Source: Romboutsia lituseburensis
GTDB taxonomy: Bacteria > Bacillota > Clostridia > Peptostreptococcales > Peptostreptococcaceae
DNA: 64,000 nt
NCBI RefSeq assembly: GCF_024723825.1
Contig: NZ_JANQBQ010000001.1
Coordinates: forward strand, 3,100,001-3,164,000
Reading direction: 5' to 3'
Positions 15,889 to 24,845 of this stretch are shown here, piece by piece. The number at the start of each line of letters is the position of its first letter. Positions within the stretch are counted from its first letter, which is position 1. Under the pieces are notes generated by a model. That model did no database searches, was not told the DNA's origin, and saw only the letters and a program-made list of their open reading frames with translations. The position numbers and the translations under genes were made by a program.

Positions 15889-16830
15889 ATGAATAAAAGA
15901 AAAACAATTTATAGAGGTTTTAATAAGAGACGTAAGACAAGACATATTCAAGTAATTGTGATAACAGCTAGCATATGCTTAATTAGTGGGTATGGTATCT
16001 ATAGGGTAAAAGATAGTAATATTTTAGAAAATATATCTAAAAAAGTATCATTTATAAAATTAGAAAATCCTTTCAAAAAAGATAGTGATTTTTTAGGATA
16101 TGAAGACTACAAGATTGAACCACAAAAAAATGATGAACAAGCAGTAGAAAAAGTTGAAAATGAAAAGCAAGAGATTAAAGAAAAAGAAGTTGCTGAAGAT
16201 GTTAAACTAGCAAGAGTAGAGCCTTGGAGTATATATACTGTTCAAGTAGCTTCTGTTAGTAATGACAAAGATTTAAATAAAATAGAAACACAATTGGTTG
16301 AAAAGAAAATACCATTTTCTGTTGTAGAAATAGACGGTGCAAAAAAAGTACAAACTCATGGATATTTTGATCAAGAATCTACTAGAAGTCATATAAATGA
16401 AGTAAAAGATATATTTCCAGATGCATTTTTATCAGAATTGAAAGTTCCTGTATTGGCAATAGAATATACAAGTAAATATTCATATGTAGAAAGTATTACA
16501 AAACAACTAAATAGTTTAATAAAGAACTTTGAGCAAGAATCTGCGTTTTGGCAATCAAGCAAGGAAAATGTAGATATAAAAAAATATAATGACATACTAG
16601 CGGAAAGAAAAGAAATTGTATCAAATATAGAAAAAGAAGGTAAAAAAATTAACTATTCTGAAATGAATGTATTCAAAGATAACTTACTTAATTATACAAA
16701 AAATTTAACTGAAAAGGTGGAAATGGCTTTAAAGTCAGCTAATGATAAAAATTATAATGTAAGCGAAAGTATGTATTTATCTTCTATGCAAGAGTATTTT
16801 TCTTTTATAAACTCTATAAAGAAAGCATAA
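15889..16830 (+). CDS. SPOR-domain membrane protein
   Basis: A 313-residue bitopic protein: a basic cytosolic start, one TM helix (about 22-44, IQVIVITASICLISGYGIY), an acidic Lys/Glu-rich linker (about 75-110), then a SPOR domain (about 115-185: WSIYTVQVASVSNDKDLNKIETQLVEKK...). SPOR domains bind denuded septal glycan. The C-terminal helical part (about 200-313) is unassigned. A role in septation or spore cortex glycan binding is inferred from the domain alone. SD AGGGGGG before ATG 15889; terminator at the stop codon; monocistronic. Confidence 0.85.
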   Translation: MNKRKTIYRGFNKRRKTRHIQVIVITASICLISGYGIYRVKDSNILENISKKVSFIKLENPFKKDSDFLGYEDYKIEPQKNDEQAVEKVENEKQEIKEKEVAEDVKLARVEPWSIYTVQVASVSNDKDLNKIETQLVEKKIPFSVVEIDGAKKVQTHGYFDQESTRSHINEVKDIFPDAFLSELKVPVLAIEYTSKYSYVESITKQLNSLIKNFEQESAFWQSSKENVDIKKYNDILAERKEIVSNIEKEGKKINYSEMNVFKDNLLNYTKNLTEKVEMALKSANDKNYNVSESMYLSSMQEYFSFINSIKKA

Positions 16831-16856
16831 GAGTTGTTATTTAACAACTCTTTTTT
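16829..16856 (+). terminator. Rho-independent terminator
   Basis: AAGAGTTGTTA-TT-TAACAACTCTT followed by T4, overlapping the stop codon of the SPOR gene. Confidence 0.9.
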
Positions 16857-16942
16857 ATGATTAAAAAATATAATATATCAAAAATTACATTAAAAATAAA
16901 TATATCACAAAGTATGAAAACATTTTAAAATCGGATATTTTT

Positions 16943-16978
16943 TTAACAATTGTTAAGTTTTTACAGTAAATATAGTAT
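16943..16978 (+). promoter_or_regulatory. rnf promoter with palindromic operator over the -35
   Basis: TTGTTA (16950-16955), 17-bp spacer, TAGTAT (16973-16978). The -35 lies inside a perfect 14-bp palindrome TTAACAATTGTTAA (16943-16956). The arrangement suggests a repressor site; the half-sites resemble those of Rex but are in the opposite orientation and without the usual gap, so I do not name the regulator. Confidence 0.6.
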
Positions 16979-17032
16979 ACTTATTAGTAAGTGGAAATAA
17001 ATGTTTAAATTTATAGATAAGGGGGTAAAAAT

Positions 17033-18367
17033 ATGAAACTCTTAACTTTTAGAGGAGGAATCCATCCTCCATATAAAAAGGAGTATTCTAACCAAAAAGC
17101 TATTGAGAAAGCAGAAAATCCTAAAGTCGTATACATACCACTCCAACAGCATATAGGAGCACCAGCAAGCCCAATAGTTCAAGTGGGTGATTCAGTAAAA
17201 GTAGGTCAAAAAATAGGTGAGCAGCAAGGATTTGTTTCTTGTAATGTTCATTCATCAGTATCAGGAAAAGTAATCGCAATAAAAGAATATGAGGTGGCCG
17301 GGGGAACAGGAATTTGTGTTGTAATAGAAAACGATTTCTTGGAAGAGAAGCACGAAAGTGTGAAACCTAAAGGCGAATTAGAGAATTTAACGAAGGAAGA
17401 AATAGTATCAATAATAAAAGAAGCAGGTATTGTAGGTATGGGTGGAGCAACATTTCCAACTCATGTAAAACTATCTCCTCCACCAGACAAAAACATTGAT
17501 GTAGTAATATTAAATGGGGCAGAATGTGAGCCATACTTAACTGCAGATCACAGGTTAATGATTGAAAATCCAGAAGATGTAGTATTTGGACTTAGGGTGT
17601 TTATGAAAGCTTTAAATGTAAAAAAAGGTTATATAGGTATAGAAGCAAATAAGCCAGATGCATTAGATGCTATACAAAAAGTAGCCCAACAGTATAAGGA
17701 TATAGAAGTAGTAGGACTTGAAATAAAATATCCTCAAGGCGCAGAAAAGCAACTTATATACGCTTGTACAGGTAGGGAGGTTCCTTCGGGAGGATTACCA
17801 ATGGATGCAGGTGCTGTAGTTAATAATGTTGGTACAGCAGCTCAGGTAGCAAGAACTATAAAAACAGGTATGCCTTTAATAGAAAGAATAACTACTGTTA
17901 CTGGAAGTTGTATAAAAAATCCTAAGAACTTAATAACTAAAGTTGGTACTTTAGTTTCAGAAATAATAGAGCAGTGTGAAGGATTTAAAGAAGATAAAAC
18001 AGTAGGTAAAGTTATAATGGGTGGTCCAATGATGGGGATTGCACAGTATACAATAGACATACCGACAAATAAAGGTACGTCAGGGATACTTTGTCTAGAT
18101 GAAGAGGAATCAAAGACTCCTAAGCCACAGAATTGTTTAAGATGTGGAAAATGTTTAAGTGTGTGTCCTGCATTTTTACAACCGTTATATATAAGTGCAT
18201 ATTCTTTAAAAAATGATTTTGAAAATGCTCAAAACTATAGAGCTTTAGATTGTATAGAATGTGGATCTTGCTCATTTGTATGTCCAGCAAGAAGACCATT
18301 ACTTCAATCTGTAAGAAATGCAAAAAGAGAAATAATTGCTAATAAAAGAAAGCAAACAACTAAATAA
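17033..18367 (+). CDS. rnfC: Rnf complex subunit C (NADH-binding)
   Basis: A 444-residue membrane-associated flavoprotein that exchanges electrons with NAD(H) in the ferredoxin:NAD+ oxidoreductase. The N-terminal barrel-sandwich segment starts TFRGGIHPPYKKE; the NADH/FMN domain contains GMGGATFPTHVKL and NGAECEPYLTADHRLM; two [4Fe-4S] motifs lie near the C-terminus (CLRCGKCLSVCP and CIECGSCSFVCP). Length is typical of clostridial RnfC, without the long C-terminal extension of enterobacteria. First gene of rnfCDGEAB; SD AAGGGGG before ATG 17033. Confidence 0.97.
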   Translation: MKLLTFRGGIHPPYKKEYSNQKAIEKAENPKVVYIPLQQHIGAPASPIVQVGDSVKVGQKIGEQQGFVSCNVHSSVSGKVIAIKEYEVAGGTGICVVIENDFLEEKHESVKPKGELENLTKEEIVSIIKEAGIVGMGGATFPTHVKLSPPPDKNIDVVILNGAECEPYLTADHRLMIENPEDVVFGLRVFMKALNVKKGYIGIEANKPDALDAIQKVAQQYKDIEVVGLEIKYPQGAEKQLIYACTGREVPSGGLPMDAGAVVNNVGTAAQVARTIKTGMPLIERITTVTGSCIKNPKNLITKVGTLVSEIIEQCEGFKEDKTVGKVIMGGPMMGIAQYTIDIPTNKGTSGILCLDEEESKTPKPQNCLRCGKCLSVCPAFLQPLYISAYSLKNDFENAQNYRALDCIECGSCSFVCPARRPLLQSVRNAKREIIANKRKQTTK

Positions 18368-18388
18368 GGGGAGCTAGGAGGGAATAGG

Positions 18389-19369
18389 ATGAATAATAAA
18401 CTCATAGTATCATCTTCTCCTCATGTGAGAAGTAATGAAGATACATCATATATAATGAAACAAGTTATAATAGCACTTCTTCCAGCAACATTAGGTGCTT
18501 TATATTTCTTTAGATTAAGTGCTTTAAATGTAATGTTCTTTTGTATACTGGGTGCTGTTGGTTCAGAATTTTTATATCAAAAGATAACAAAACAAGAAAG
18601 TACTATAGCTGATTTTTCAGCAGTGGTTACAGGGTTACTATTAGCCTTTAACGTACCAGCATCACTTCCTTGGTGGATGTGTATATTAGGATCTATGTTT
18701 GCAATAATAGTTGTAAAGATGGTATTTGGAGGTATAGGGAATAACTTTGTAAACCCAGCTCTTGCAGCAAGAGCATTTTTATTAGCATCATTTCCAGTAG
18801 CTATGACTGCTTGGACAAAAACAGGCGTAAATTGGGTTAGTAGTGGAAATATAGATGCATATACAACAGCAACACCTTTAAGTTTTTTAAAAAATGGAGC
18901 ACAAGGAATAGATGCCCTTACAAATAGCGGAATAAGCTTAACCGATATGATGATAGGTAATATAGGTGGTTGTATAGGTGAAACATCAGTTATATTAATT
19001 TTAATTGGTGGACTTTATTTGATGTATAAAGGAATAATAAATTATGTAATCCCAGTTTGTTACATAGGAACAGTTTTCATATTATCATTTATACTAGGTG
19101 GATTTGATTTGAATTTTGCTATCTATCAGTTACTTGCAGGAGGTCTTATGATAGGTGCATTCTTTATGCTTACTGATTATACTACGTCTCCTATGACAAC
19201 TAAGGGCCAAGTAATATATGCAGTATTAGCAGGGGTAATAGCAACTGTAATAAGATTATATGGTGGATATCCAGAGGGTGTATCGTATTCAATATTACTA
19301 GTAAATGTTGTTACACCTCTTATTGATAAGTATGTTAAAAATAGAGTATTTGGGGAGGTGGCTAAGTAA
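18389..19369 (+). CDS. rnfD: Rnf complex subunit D (membrane flavoprotein)
   Basis: A 326-residue NqrB/RnfD-type integral membrane protein with about 9-10 helices, part of the ion-translocating core. It begins with SSSPHVRSNEDTSYIM, as is usual for RnfD. The segment DAYTTATPLSFLKNG carries the Thr expected to hold covalently bound FMN, and LTDYTTSPMT is the second conserved loop. SD GGAGG upstream. The stop codon overlaps rnfG by one base (TAATG), giving translational coupling. Confidence 0.96.
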   Translation: MNNKLIVSSSPHVRSNEDTSYIMKQVIIALLPATLGALYFFRLSALNVMFFCILGAVGSEFLYQKITKQESTIADFSAVVTGLLLAFNVPASLPWWMCILGSMFAIIVVKMVFGGIGNNFVNPALAARAFLLASFPVAMTAWTKTGVNWVSSGNIDAYTTATPLSFLKNGAQGIDALTNSGISLTDMMIGNIGGCIGETSVILILIGGLYLMYKGIINYVIPVCYIGTVFILSFILGGFDLNFAIYQLLAGGLMIGAFFMLTDYTTSPMTTKGQVIYAVLAGVIATVIRLYGGYPEGVSYSILLVNVVTPLIDKYVKNRVFGEVAK

Positions 19370-19947
19370 TGAATAATATTGCAAAATTAGGTGCAACATT
19401 ATTTGCTATATGCGCAGTAGCTGCTCTAGCTCTAGGGTTTGTAAACCAAGTAACAGCTCCAATTATAGAACAAAGAAATATACAAGCTAATAATGAATCT
19501 AGACAAATTGTTTTAGCTGATGCTAAGGAGTTCAAGCAGCTAGATGATAGTGTATTTAAAAATATTGAAGGACTAGAAGATGGGATTATTGCAGAAGTAT
19601 ATGAAGGTAAAAATGGATCTGAAACAGTAGGATATACTATAAAAACTTTACCAAAAGGATATGGTGGACAAATAGAATTAATTGTAGGTATATCTAAAGA
19701 TGGAGTTATAAAAGGTATAAATATAGGTAGTATGTCAGAAACACCAGGGTTAGGTACAAAAGCCGCTGAACCTGGATTTAAAGATCAATTTAATGAAAAG
19801 CAAGCTAAGGAACTTAATGTAGTTAAAGGGAAAGCATCATCAGATGATCAAGTTCAAGCAATATCAGGAGCTACTATCACATCAAAAGCTGTTACAAGTG
19901 GAGTAAATGCAGCAATAAAGGTGTTTGAAAGTAGTTTAAATAAATAG
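19369..19947 (+). CDS. rnfG: Rnf complex subunit G (FMN-binding)
   Basis: A 192-residue protein with one N-terminal TM helix and an extracytoplasmic FMN-binding domain. GLGTKAAEPGFKDQF and ISGATITSKAV are the conserved segments; the Thr after SGA is the expected covalent FMN attachment residue. It relays electrons between the RnfD/B side and RnfC. Overlaps rnfD by one base and is followed by rnfE 11 nt later with SD GGAGGG. Confidence 0.96.
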   Translation: MNNIAKLGATLFAICAVAALALGFVNQVTAPIIEQRNIQANNESRQIVLADAKEFKQLDDSVFKNIEGLEDGIIAEVYEGKNGSETVGYTIKTLPKGYGGQIELIVGISKDGVIKGINIGSMSETPGLGTKAAEPGFKDQFNEKQAKELNVVKGKASSDDQVQAISGATITSKAVTSGVNAAIKVFESSLNK

Positions 19948-19958
19948 GAGGGTAGAAT

Positions 19959-20552
19959 ATGAAATTAGCTAAAATATTTAAGAACGGGCTAATAGATGAA
20001 AACCCAACGTTTGTGCAAGTTATAGGTATGTGTCCTACTTTAGCTGTAACTACTTCAGCTATAAATGGACTAGGTATGGGGCTTTCAACAACAGCAGTTT
20101 TAGTTTGTTCAAACTTGGTAATATCTTTAATGAGAAAAATAATACCAGATAAAATAAGAATTCCAGCCTTTGTTGTAGTAATAGCAACATTTGTTACTAT
20201 TGTAGGGATGCTTTTAAAAGCCTATGTTCCTGCACTTGATGCAGCTCTTGGTTTATTCATACCATTAATAGTTGTTAACTGTTTAATATTAGCTCGTGCA
20301 GAAAGTTTTGCATCAAAAAACACACCGGTAGAATCTGCAGTAGATGGTGTAGGTATGGGTCTAGGATTTAGTATGGCTCTTACAATATTAGGGGCAGTAA
20401 GAGAAATACTTGGAAATGGTAGTTTATTTGGATTTAGTTTATTTGGAGCATCTTTTGAGCCAGTACTACTATTCATATTACCACCAGGTGCATTTTTAAC
20501 ACTAGGGTTCCTTTTAGCAGGGTTTAATAAGCTAAGAAGCAAAAAAGCATAA
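19959..20552 (+). CDS. rnfE: Rnf complex subunit E
   Basis: A 197-residue integral membrane protein of the NqrD/RnfE family with six predicted helices. Conserved parts include NGLIDENPTFVQVIGMCPTLAVT near the start and NCLILARAESFASKN, whose Cys pair (one in each half, with RnfA) coordinates the intramembrane Fe-S centre in this family. Paralogous to rnfA, with inverted topology. In-operon spacing 11 nt. Confidence 0.96.
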   Translation: MKLAKIFKNGLIDENPTFVQVIGMCPTLAVTTSAINGLGMGLSTTAVLVCSNLVISLMRKIIPDKIRIPAFVVVIATFVTIVGMLLKAYVPALDAALGLFIPLIVVNCLILARAESFASKNTPVESAVDGVGMGLGFSMALTILGAVREILGNGSLFGFSLFGASFEPVLLFILPPGAFLTLGFLLAGFNKLRSKKA

Positions 20553-20566
20553 CGGGGGTGTAGAGT

Positions 20567-21142
20567 TTGAATTTAATACTTTTATTTTTAAGTGTTGTTT
20601 TAGTTAACAACGTTATAACATCACAATTCTTAGGGATATGTCCGTTCTTAGGAGTTTCAAAAAAGGTAGATACAGCTGTGGGTATGGGTGTTGCTGTTAC
20701 ATTTGTTTTAACTTTAGCATCAATAATTACATACTTTATACAAAAATTACTAATTTCAACTAACAACGGTTTCTTACAAACGATAGCATTTATATTAGTT
20801 ATAGCATCTATAGTTCAATTCGTAGAAATGGTAATTCAAAAAATGAGTCCTTCTTTATATCAAGCATTAGGGGTTTTCTTACCTCTTATAACTACAAACT
20901 GTGCAGTATTAGGTATAGCATTAGTCAACGTGAATAATGGATATAATTTAATAGAAACAATAGTTAATGGATTCGGAGCAGGTATTGGGTTTACTTTAGC
21001 AATAGTATTATTTGCAGGAATAAGAGAAAGATTAGAGTTAGCAGATATACCAGATGCATTTAAAGGTTTCCCGATAACTCTTATATCAGCAAGTCTAATG
21101 TCAATTGCATTTTTAGGATTTGCAGGACTTATACAACTATAA
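20567..21142 (+). CDS. rnfA: Rnf complex subunit A
   Basis: A 191-residue integral membrane protein of the NqrE/RnfA family, six helices, pseudo-twofold partner of RnfE. Conserved blocks NNVITSQFLGICPFLGVSKK and LITTNCAVLGIAL contain the two Cys for the membrane Fe-S cluster. The start is TTG 20567, supported by SD GGGGGTG and the family N-terminus (MNLILLFLSVVLVNN). Confidence 0.96.
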   Translation: MNLILLFLSVVLVNNVITSQFLGICPFLGVSKKVDTAVGMGVAVTFVLTLASIITYFIQKLLISTNNGFLQTIAFILVIASIVQFVEMVIQKMSPSLYQALGVFLPLITTNCAVLGIALVNVNNGYNLIETIVNGFGAGIGFTLAIVLFAGIRERLELADIPDAFKGFPITLISASLMSIAFLGFAGLIQL

Positions 21143-21159
21143 GTTAGGGGGGTGAAAAG

Positions 21160-22131
21160 ATGAGTTTATTTAGTTCAGTTTTAGTATTAGGTATTTTAGG
21201 GTTAATATTTGGAGCAGTATTAGCATATGCATCTAAAAAATTTGCAGTGGAGGTAGATCCAAGAGTAGAAGCTATACTTCAAGCTCTTCCTGGAGCAAAC
21301 TGTGGAGGTTGTGGATTTCCTGGTTGTGGAGGTTTAGCTAGTGCTATAGCAGAGGGAAATGCCCCTGTAAATGGATGTCCAGTAGGAGGATCTGATTGTT
21401 CTGCTAAAATAGGTGAAATAATGGGTCTTAAAGCTGAAGAAGGGGAAAAGAAAGTAGCAAAAGTTATCTGTAAAGGAAATTGTATGAGCTCAAAAGATAA
21501 GTATACATATGAAGGAATTCAAGATTGTAGATCTGCCAATACTTTAAATGGTGGAGCGAAATCATGTAAATATGGGTGCTTAGGATTAGGTACATGCAGA
21601 GATTATTGTAAATTTGGTGCAATATCTATAATAGATGGAGTCGCAGTAATAGATGAAGAGAAATGTGTTATGTGTGGTAAATGTATGGAAGTTTGTCCTA
21701 AAGGAATAATTATATCAAAACCTCAAAAACAAGAGATAATTGTTGAGTGTAACAGTAGAGATTTTGGTAAAGCGGTAAAAGAAAAATGTAGCGTAGGATG
21801 TATTGGCTGTGGATTATGTGCAAAGGCATGTAAATTTGATGCAATAGAGTTTGAAAATAAAATTGCAAAAATAAATCCAGAAAAATGTGTAGGATGTATG
21901 GAATGTGTTCAGAAATGTCCAACAAAGGTTATAAGTGGAAGTTTAAAAAAAAGGGAAAAAGTAATTATAGATGAAGAGCTTTGCGTAGGATGTACTATTT
22001 GTAAAAAACAATGTAAATTTGATGCAATAGAAGGGGAACTTAAAGAAAAACATAGAGTAGACCCTGAAAAATGCGTTGGATGTCATTTATGTCTACAAAA
22101 ATGTCCTAAAAAGGCTATTAAAACTATATAA
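21160..22131 (+). CDS. rnfB: Rnf complex subunit B (ferredoxin-type, multi-cluster)
   Basis: A 323-residue electron-entry subunit. N-terminal TM helix, then the Fe-S domain LPGANCGGCGFPGCGGLA (CxxCxxxxC type) binding a [4Fe-4S] centre, then at least five classical ferredoxin motifs (CVMCGKCMEVCP, CIGCGLCAKACK, CVGCMECVQKCP, CVGCTICKKQCK, CVGCHLCLQKCP) and a further CKYGCLGLGTCRDYC motif. This is far more than the two clusters of enterobacterial RnfB and is typical of clostridial Rnf, where it accepts electrons from reduced ferredoxin. Last gene of the operon; terminator 12 nt later. Confidence 0.97.
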   Translation: MSLFSSVLVLGILGLIFGAVLAYASKKFAVEVDPRVEAILQALPGANCGGCGFPGCGGLASAIAEGNAPVNGCPVGGSDCSAKIGEIMGLKAEEGEKKVAKVICKGNCMSSKDKYTYEGIQDCRSANTLNGGAKSCKYGCLGLGTCRDYCKFGAISIIDGVAVIDEEKCVMCGKCMEVCPKGIIISKPQKQEIIVECNSRDFGKAVKEKCSVGCIGCGLCAKACKFDAIEFENKIAKINPEKCVGCMECVQKCPTKVISGSLKKREKVIIDEELCVGCTICKKQCKFDAIEGELKEKHRVDPEKCVGCHLCLQKCPKKAIKTI

Positions 22132-22142
22132 TATGGATAAGA

Positions 22143-22170
22143 TAAAGGTATGGACTTCCATACCTTTTAT
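22143..22170 (+). terminator. Terminator of the rnf operon
   Basis: TAAAGGTATGG-ACTT-CCATACCTTTT hairpin with T-rich tail. Confidence 0.9.
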
Positions 22171-22433
22171 TTTGTATGGAAATAAATAATTTTATAAAAA
22201 TGGAAAAAATAATAGAATACAAAAATTAAAGTTTATTTTGTATTTTAAGTATGTCCTATGATATGTAAAAAAAGTATTACAAAGCAGAATGAAAGTTAAA
22301 ATGGTTATACATGGAAATAAAGCATAAATATAACAATAGTGTAATAAAATCGTTCGACATTTGTGTTGAATTTTTTACAATATAATGATAGACTAAATAA
22401 GTACAAATTCTAAGTACCGAATGAGGTGAGAAA
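22171..22433 (+). other. Intergenic region upstream of maf
   Basis: About 260 bp of AT-rich DNA. A TATAAT (22381-22386) about 50 nt before maf is the likely -10 of the maf-radC-mre-min cluster; no convincing -35 at 17 bp. An imperfect palindrome TTCGACA-TTTG-TGTTGAA (22353-22370) lies just upstream of it and might be an activator or repressor site. No ORF or stable RNA recognised. Confidence 0.45.
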
Positions 22434-23018
22434 GTGAATATAATCTTAGCATCAGCATCCCCTAGAAGAAAAGAAATTCTAGAAAACACAAATACAAAAT
22501 TTGAAATAATAAAAAGTGAAATAGATGAGGTTATATTAGCGAATGAATTGCCATCTCAAGTAGTAATGAGACTTGCATTTGAAAAATCTATTGATATAGC
22601 ATCAAAGCATCCGGATAGTTTGGTTATAGGAGCAGATACAGTTGTAGTTTTAGACAATAATATCTTGGGAAAACCAAAAGATTCAAGTGATGCTTTTAAT
22701 ATGATAAAGCAATTATCAGGAAAGACACATCAAGTTATAACTGGTATTAGTTTAATAAATTTAAATGTAAATCAAAAAATAATTGACTATGTAGTTAGTA
22801 ATGTAAAGTTCAAAGATCTATCTGAAGAGGACATAAAAGATTATATACAAACTAATGAATCATTAGATAAGGCTGGAGCTTATGGGATTCAAGGTTATGG
22901 TGCTATGTTAGTTGAAGAAATTCAAGGAGATTATTTTAACATAGTAGGACTTCCTATATCTAGACTTAGTGATTTATTAAAAAAGCATTTTAATATAAAT
23001 CTTTTTTATGGAGGGTGA
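22434..23018 (+). CDS. maf: Maf/Ham1-fold nucleotide pyrophosphatase
   Basis: A 194-residue house-cleaning pyrophosphatase that hydrolyses non-canonical or modified NTPs (dTTP/UTP type in B. subtilis) and affects septation when overproduced. Signature SASPRRKEIL at residues 6-15, then ADTVVVLDN and the GKPKD and GAYGIQGYGA segments. GTG start 22434 with SD GAGGTGAG. Its last codons GGA GGG TGA form the SD of radC, so the two are coupled. First gene of the shape/division cluster. Confidence 0.94.
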   Translation: MNIILASASPRRKEILENTNTKFEIIKSEIDEVILANELPSQVVMRLAFEKSIDIASKHPDSLVIGADTVVVLDNNILGKPKDSSDAFNMIKQLSGKTHQVITGISLINLNVNQKIIDYVVSNVKFKDLSEEDIKDYIQTNESLDKAGAYGIQGYGAMLVEEIQGDYFNIVGLPISRLSDLLKKHFNINLFYGG

Positions 23019-23023
23019 TTTAT

Positions 23024-23722
23024 CTGAAGGAATCTTTTAATGTTGCAATGACAGTAAAAGAAATGACGTTAGAAGAAAGACCTAGAGAAAAAATGTTAAT
23101 GCAAGGAGAGAAGAAATTATCTAACCAAGAGTTATTAGCAATTCTCTTAAGAACCGGAACTAAGCAAAAAAATGCTATAGAATTAGCTAACTATATTATA
23201 AGCAAAGACACACAAGGACTAAGATATCTACAAGATATGACTATAGAAGAGTTATGTGAAATTGACGGAATAGGACTATCAAAAGCAGCGCAAATAAAGG
23301 CGGCACTAGAGTTAGGAATTAGAGTTGCAAGTGTCAAACCCAAAAAATATAAAATTAAAAATCCTTGGGACATATATAAATTTTATATGGAAGAATTAAG
23401 ATATCAAAAGCAAGAGATTTTTAAGGTAGTTCTTTTAAATACAAAAAATGAAATTATATCGGATGTAGATGTATCTAGAGGAACTTTAAATTCTTCGTTA
23501 GTTCATCCGAGAGAAGTTTTTAGAGAAGCGATAAAAAGAAGCACAAATAAAATAATTTTAATGCACAATCATCCGTCAGGAACTATAGAACCATCTAAAG
23601 AGGATAAAGATGTTACATTTAGACTTATTAAGTGTGGAGAGTTAATAGGAATAGAAGTGATTGACCATATAATTATTGGAGATGGTCTGTATTTCAGTTT
23701 TAAGGAAAATATGATAATTTGA
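23024..23722 (+). CDS. radC: RadC/MPN (JAB) domain protein
   Basis: About 232 residues: N-terminal helix-hairpin-helix (LCEIDGIGLSKAAQIKAALELG) and C-terminal RadC/JAMM metalloprotease-like domain with HNHPSG and SKED...T (zinc ligands). Despite the name, no repair role is firmly established. Start choice: the GTG at 23015 lies inside the SD GGAGGGTGAT (23010-23019), too close to be used. CTG 23024 is 9 nt from the GGAGG core. The next ATG (23048) has no SD. I therefore prefer CTG, 5 nt after the maf stop. Confidence 0.92.
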   Translation: MKESFNVAMTVKEMTLEERPREKMLMQGEKKLSNQELLAILLRTGTKQKNAIELANYIISKDTQGLRYLQDMTIEELCEIDGIGLSKAAQIKAALELGIRVASVKPKKYKIKNPWDIYKFYMEELRYQKQEIFKVVLLNTKNEIISDVDVSRGTLNSSLVHPREVFREAIKRSTNKIILMHNHPSGTIEPSKEDKDVTFRLIKCGELIGIEVIDHIIIGDGLYFSFKENMII

Positions 23723-23749
23723 TTTGATAGAGCAGGAAGGAGTAGCAAT

Positions 23750-24826
23750 ATGGCTAAAGAGAAAAAAGAAAAAAAAGAAAAGAAGGGGTTCATGTCTATG
23801 TTTGGATTTAATAAAATGACAAAGGATATGGGGATAGACTTAGGTACAGCAAATACATTAGTTTATATAAAAGGACAAGGAATAGTAGTTAGAGAGCCTT
23901 CTGTTGTAGCAATAAGAGATGATAGTAAAGAAGTTTTAGCAGTTGGTGAAGAAGCTAAAAAAATGATAGGTAGAACACCAGGAAACATAGTTGCAATAAG
24001 ACCAATGAAAGATGGAGTTATAGCAGATTTTGATGTTACTTCAGCGATGTTAAGTTACTTCATACAAAAAGCAGCATCTAAAAAAGGTGTAGTAAGTCCT
24101 AGAATAGCTATATGTGTACCTTATGGTGTAACAGAAGTCGAAAAAAGAGCAATAGAAGAAGCTGCAAGACAAGCAGGTGCAAGAGATGCATATTTAATAG
24201 AAGAACCTATGGCAGCTGCTATAGGAGCTGGACTTAGAGTTGAAGAGCCAGAAGGAAACATGGTAGTAGATATCGGTGGAGGTACTACAGAAATAGCTGT
24301 AATATCTTTAGGTGGTATAGTTACTGCTAAGTCAGTTAGAATTGGTGGGGACGAGTTTGACGAGTCTATAGTAGCTTATGTTAAAAAAGAATACAACTTA
24401 ATGATAGGTGAAAGAACTGCTGAAGATGTTAAAATAAGCATAGGATCTACATTTAAAGAAGATCAAGAAACTACAATGCAAATAAGAGGTAGAGATTTAA
24501 TATCAGGACTTCCAAAGACTATAGAAATAGGTTCAGCAGAAGTTAGAGATGCATTAAAAGAGCCAATAAATTCAATCGTAGATGCAATAAAATCAACTTT
24601 AGAAAAAACACCACCAGAATTAGCATCAGATATAATGGAAAACGGAATAATGTTAACTGGAGGGGGAGCATTACTTAGAGGACTTGATAAGTTAGTTAAG
24701 CAAGAAACAGGAATGCCAGTTCAAATAGCTGAAAGTCCATTAGATTGTGTTGCAATAGGAACAGGAAAATCAGTTGAAGATCAGGAAATATTTGAAAAAG
24801 TATTAATGATGAATGCTAGAAAGTAA
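23750..24826 (+). CDS. mreB: Rod-shape determining actin homologue MreB
   Basis: A 358-residue cytoskeletal ATPase that forms membrane-bound filaments guiding lateral wall synthesis. Actin-fold motifs: [10 protein letters not shown] (phosphate 1), [37 protein letters not shown] (phosphate 2) and [11 protein letters not shown] (adenosine). The N-terminus carries an unusual [20 protein letters not shown] extension ahead of the usual start, probably a basic membrane-binding tail. SD GGAAGGAG before ATG 23750. Followed by mreC. Confidence 0.97.
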   Translation: MAKEKKEKKEKKGFMSMFGFNKMTKDMGIDLGTANTLVYIKGQGIVVREPSVVAIRDDSKEVLAVGEEAKKMIGRTPGNIVAIRPMKDGVIADFDVTSAMLSYFIQKAASKKGVVSPRIAICVPYGVTEVEKRAIEEAARQAGARDAYLIEEPMAAAIGAGLRVEEPEGNMVVDIGGGTTEIAVISLGGIVTAKSVRIGGDEFDESIVAYVKKEYNLMIGERTAEDVKISIGSTFKEDQETTMQIRGRDLISGLPKTIEIGSAEVRDALKEPINSIVDAIKSTLEKTPPELASDIMENGIMLTGGGALLRGLDKLVKQETGMPVQIAESPLDCVAIGTGKSVEDQEIFEKVLMMNARK

Positions 24827-24845
24827 ATAAAAGTTGGTGATACCT

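Noticed and set aside
16943-16956. Calling the rnf palindrome a canonical Rex box
   Set aside because: The known clostridial Rex site is TTGTTAA-N4-TTAACAA; here the half-sites are reversed and directly adjacent.
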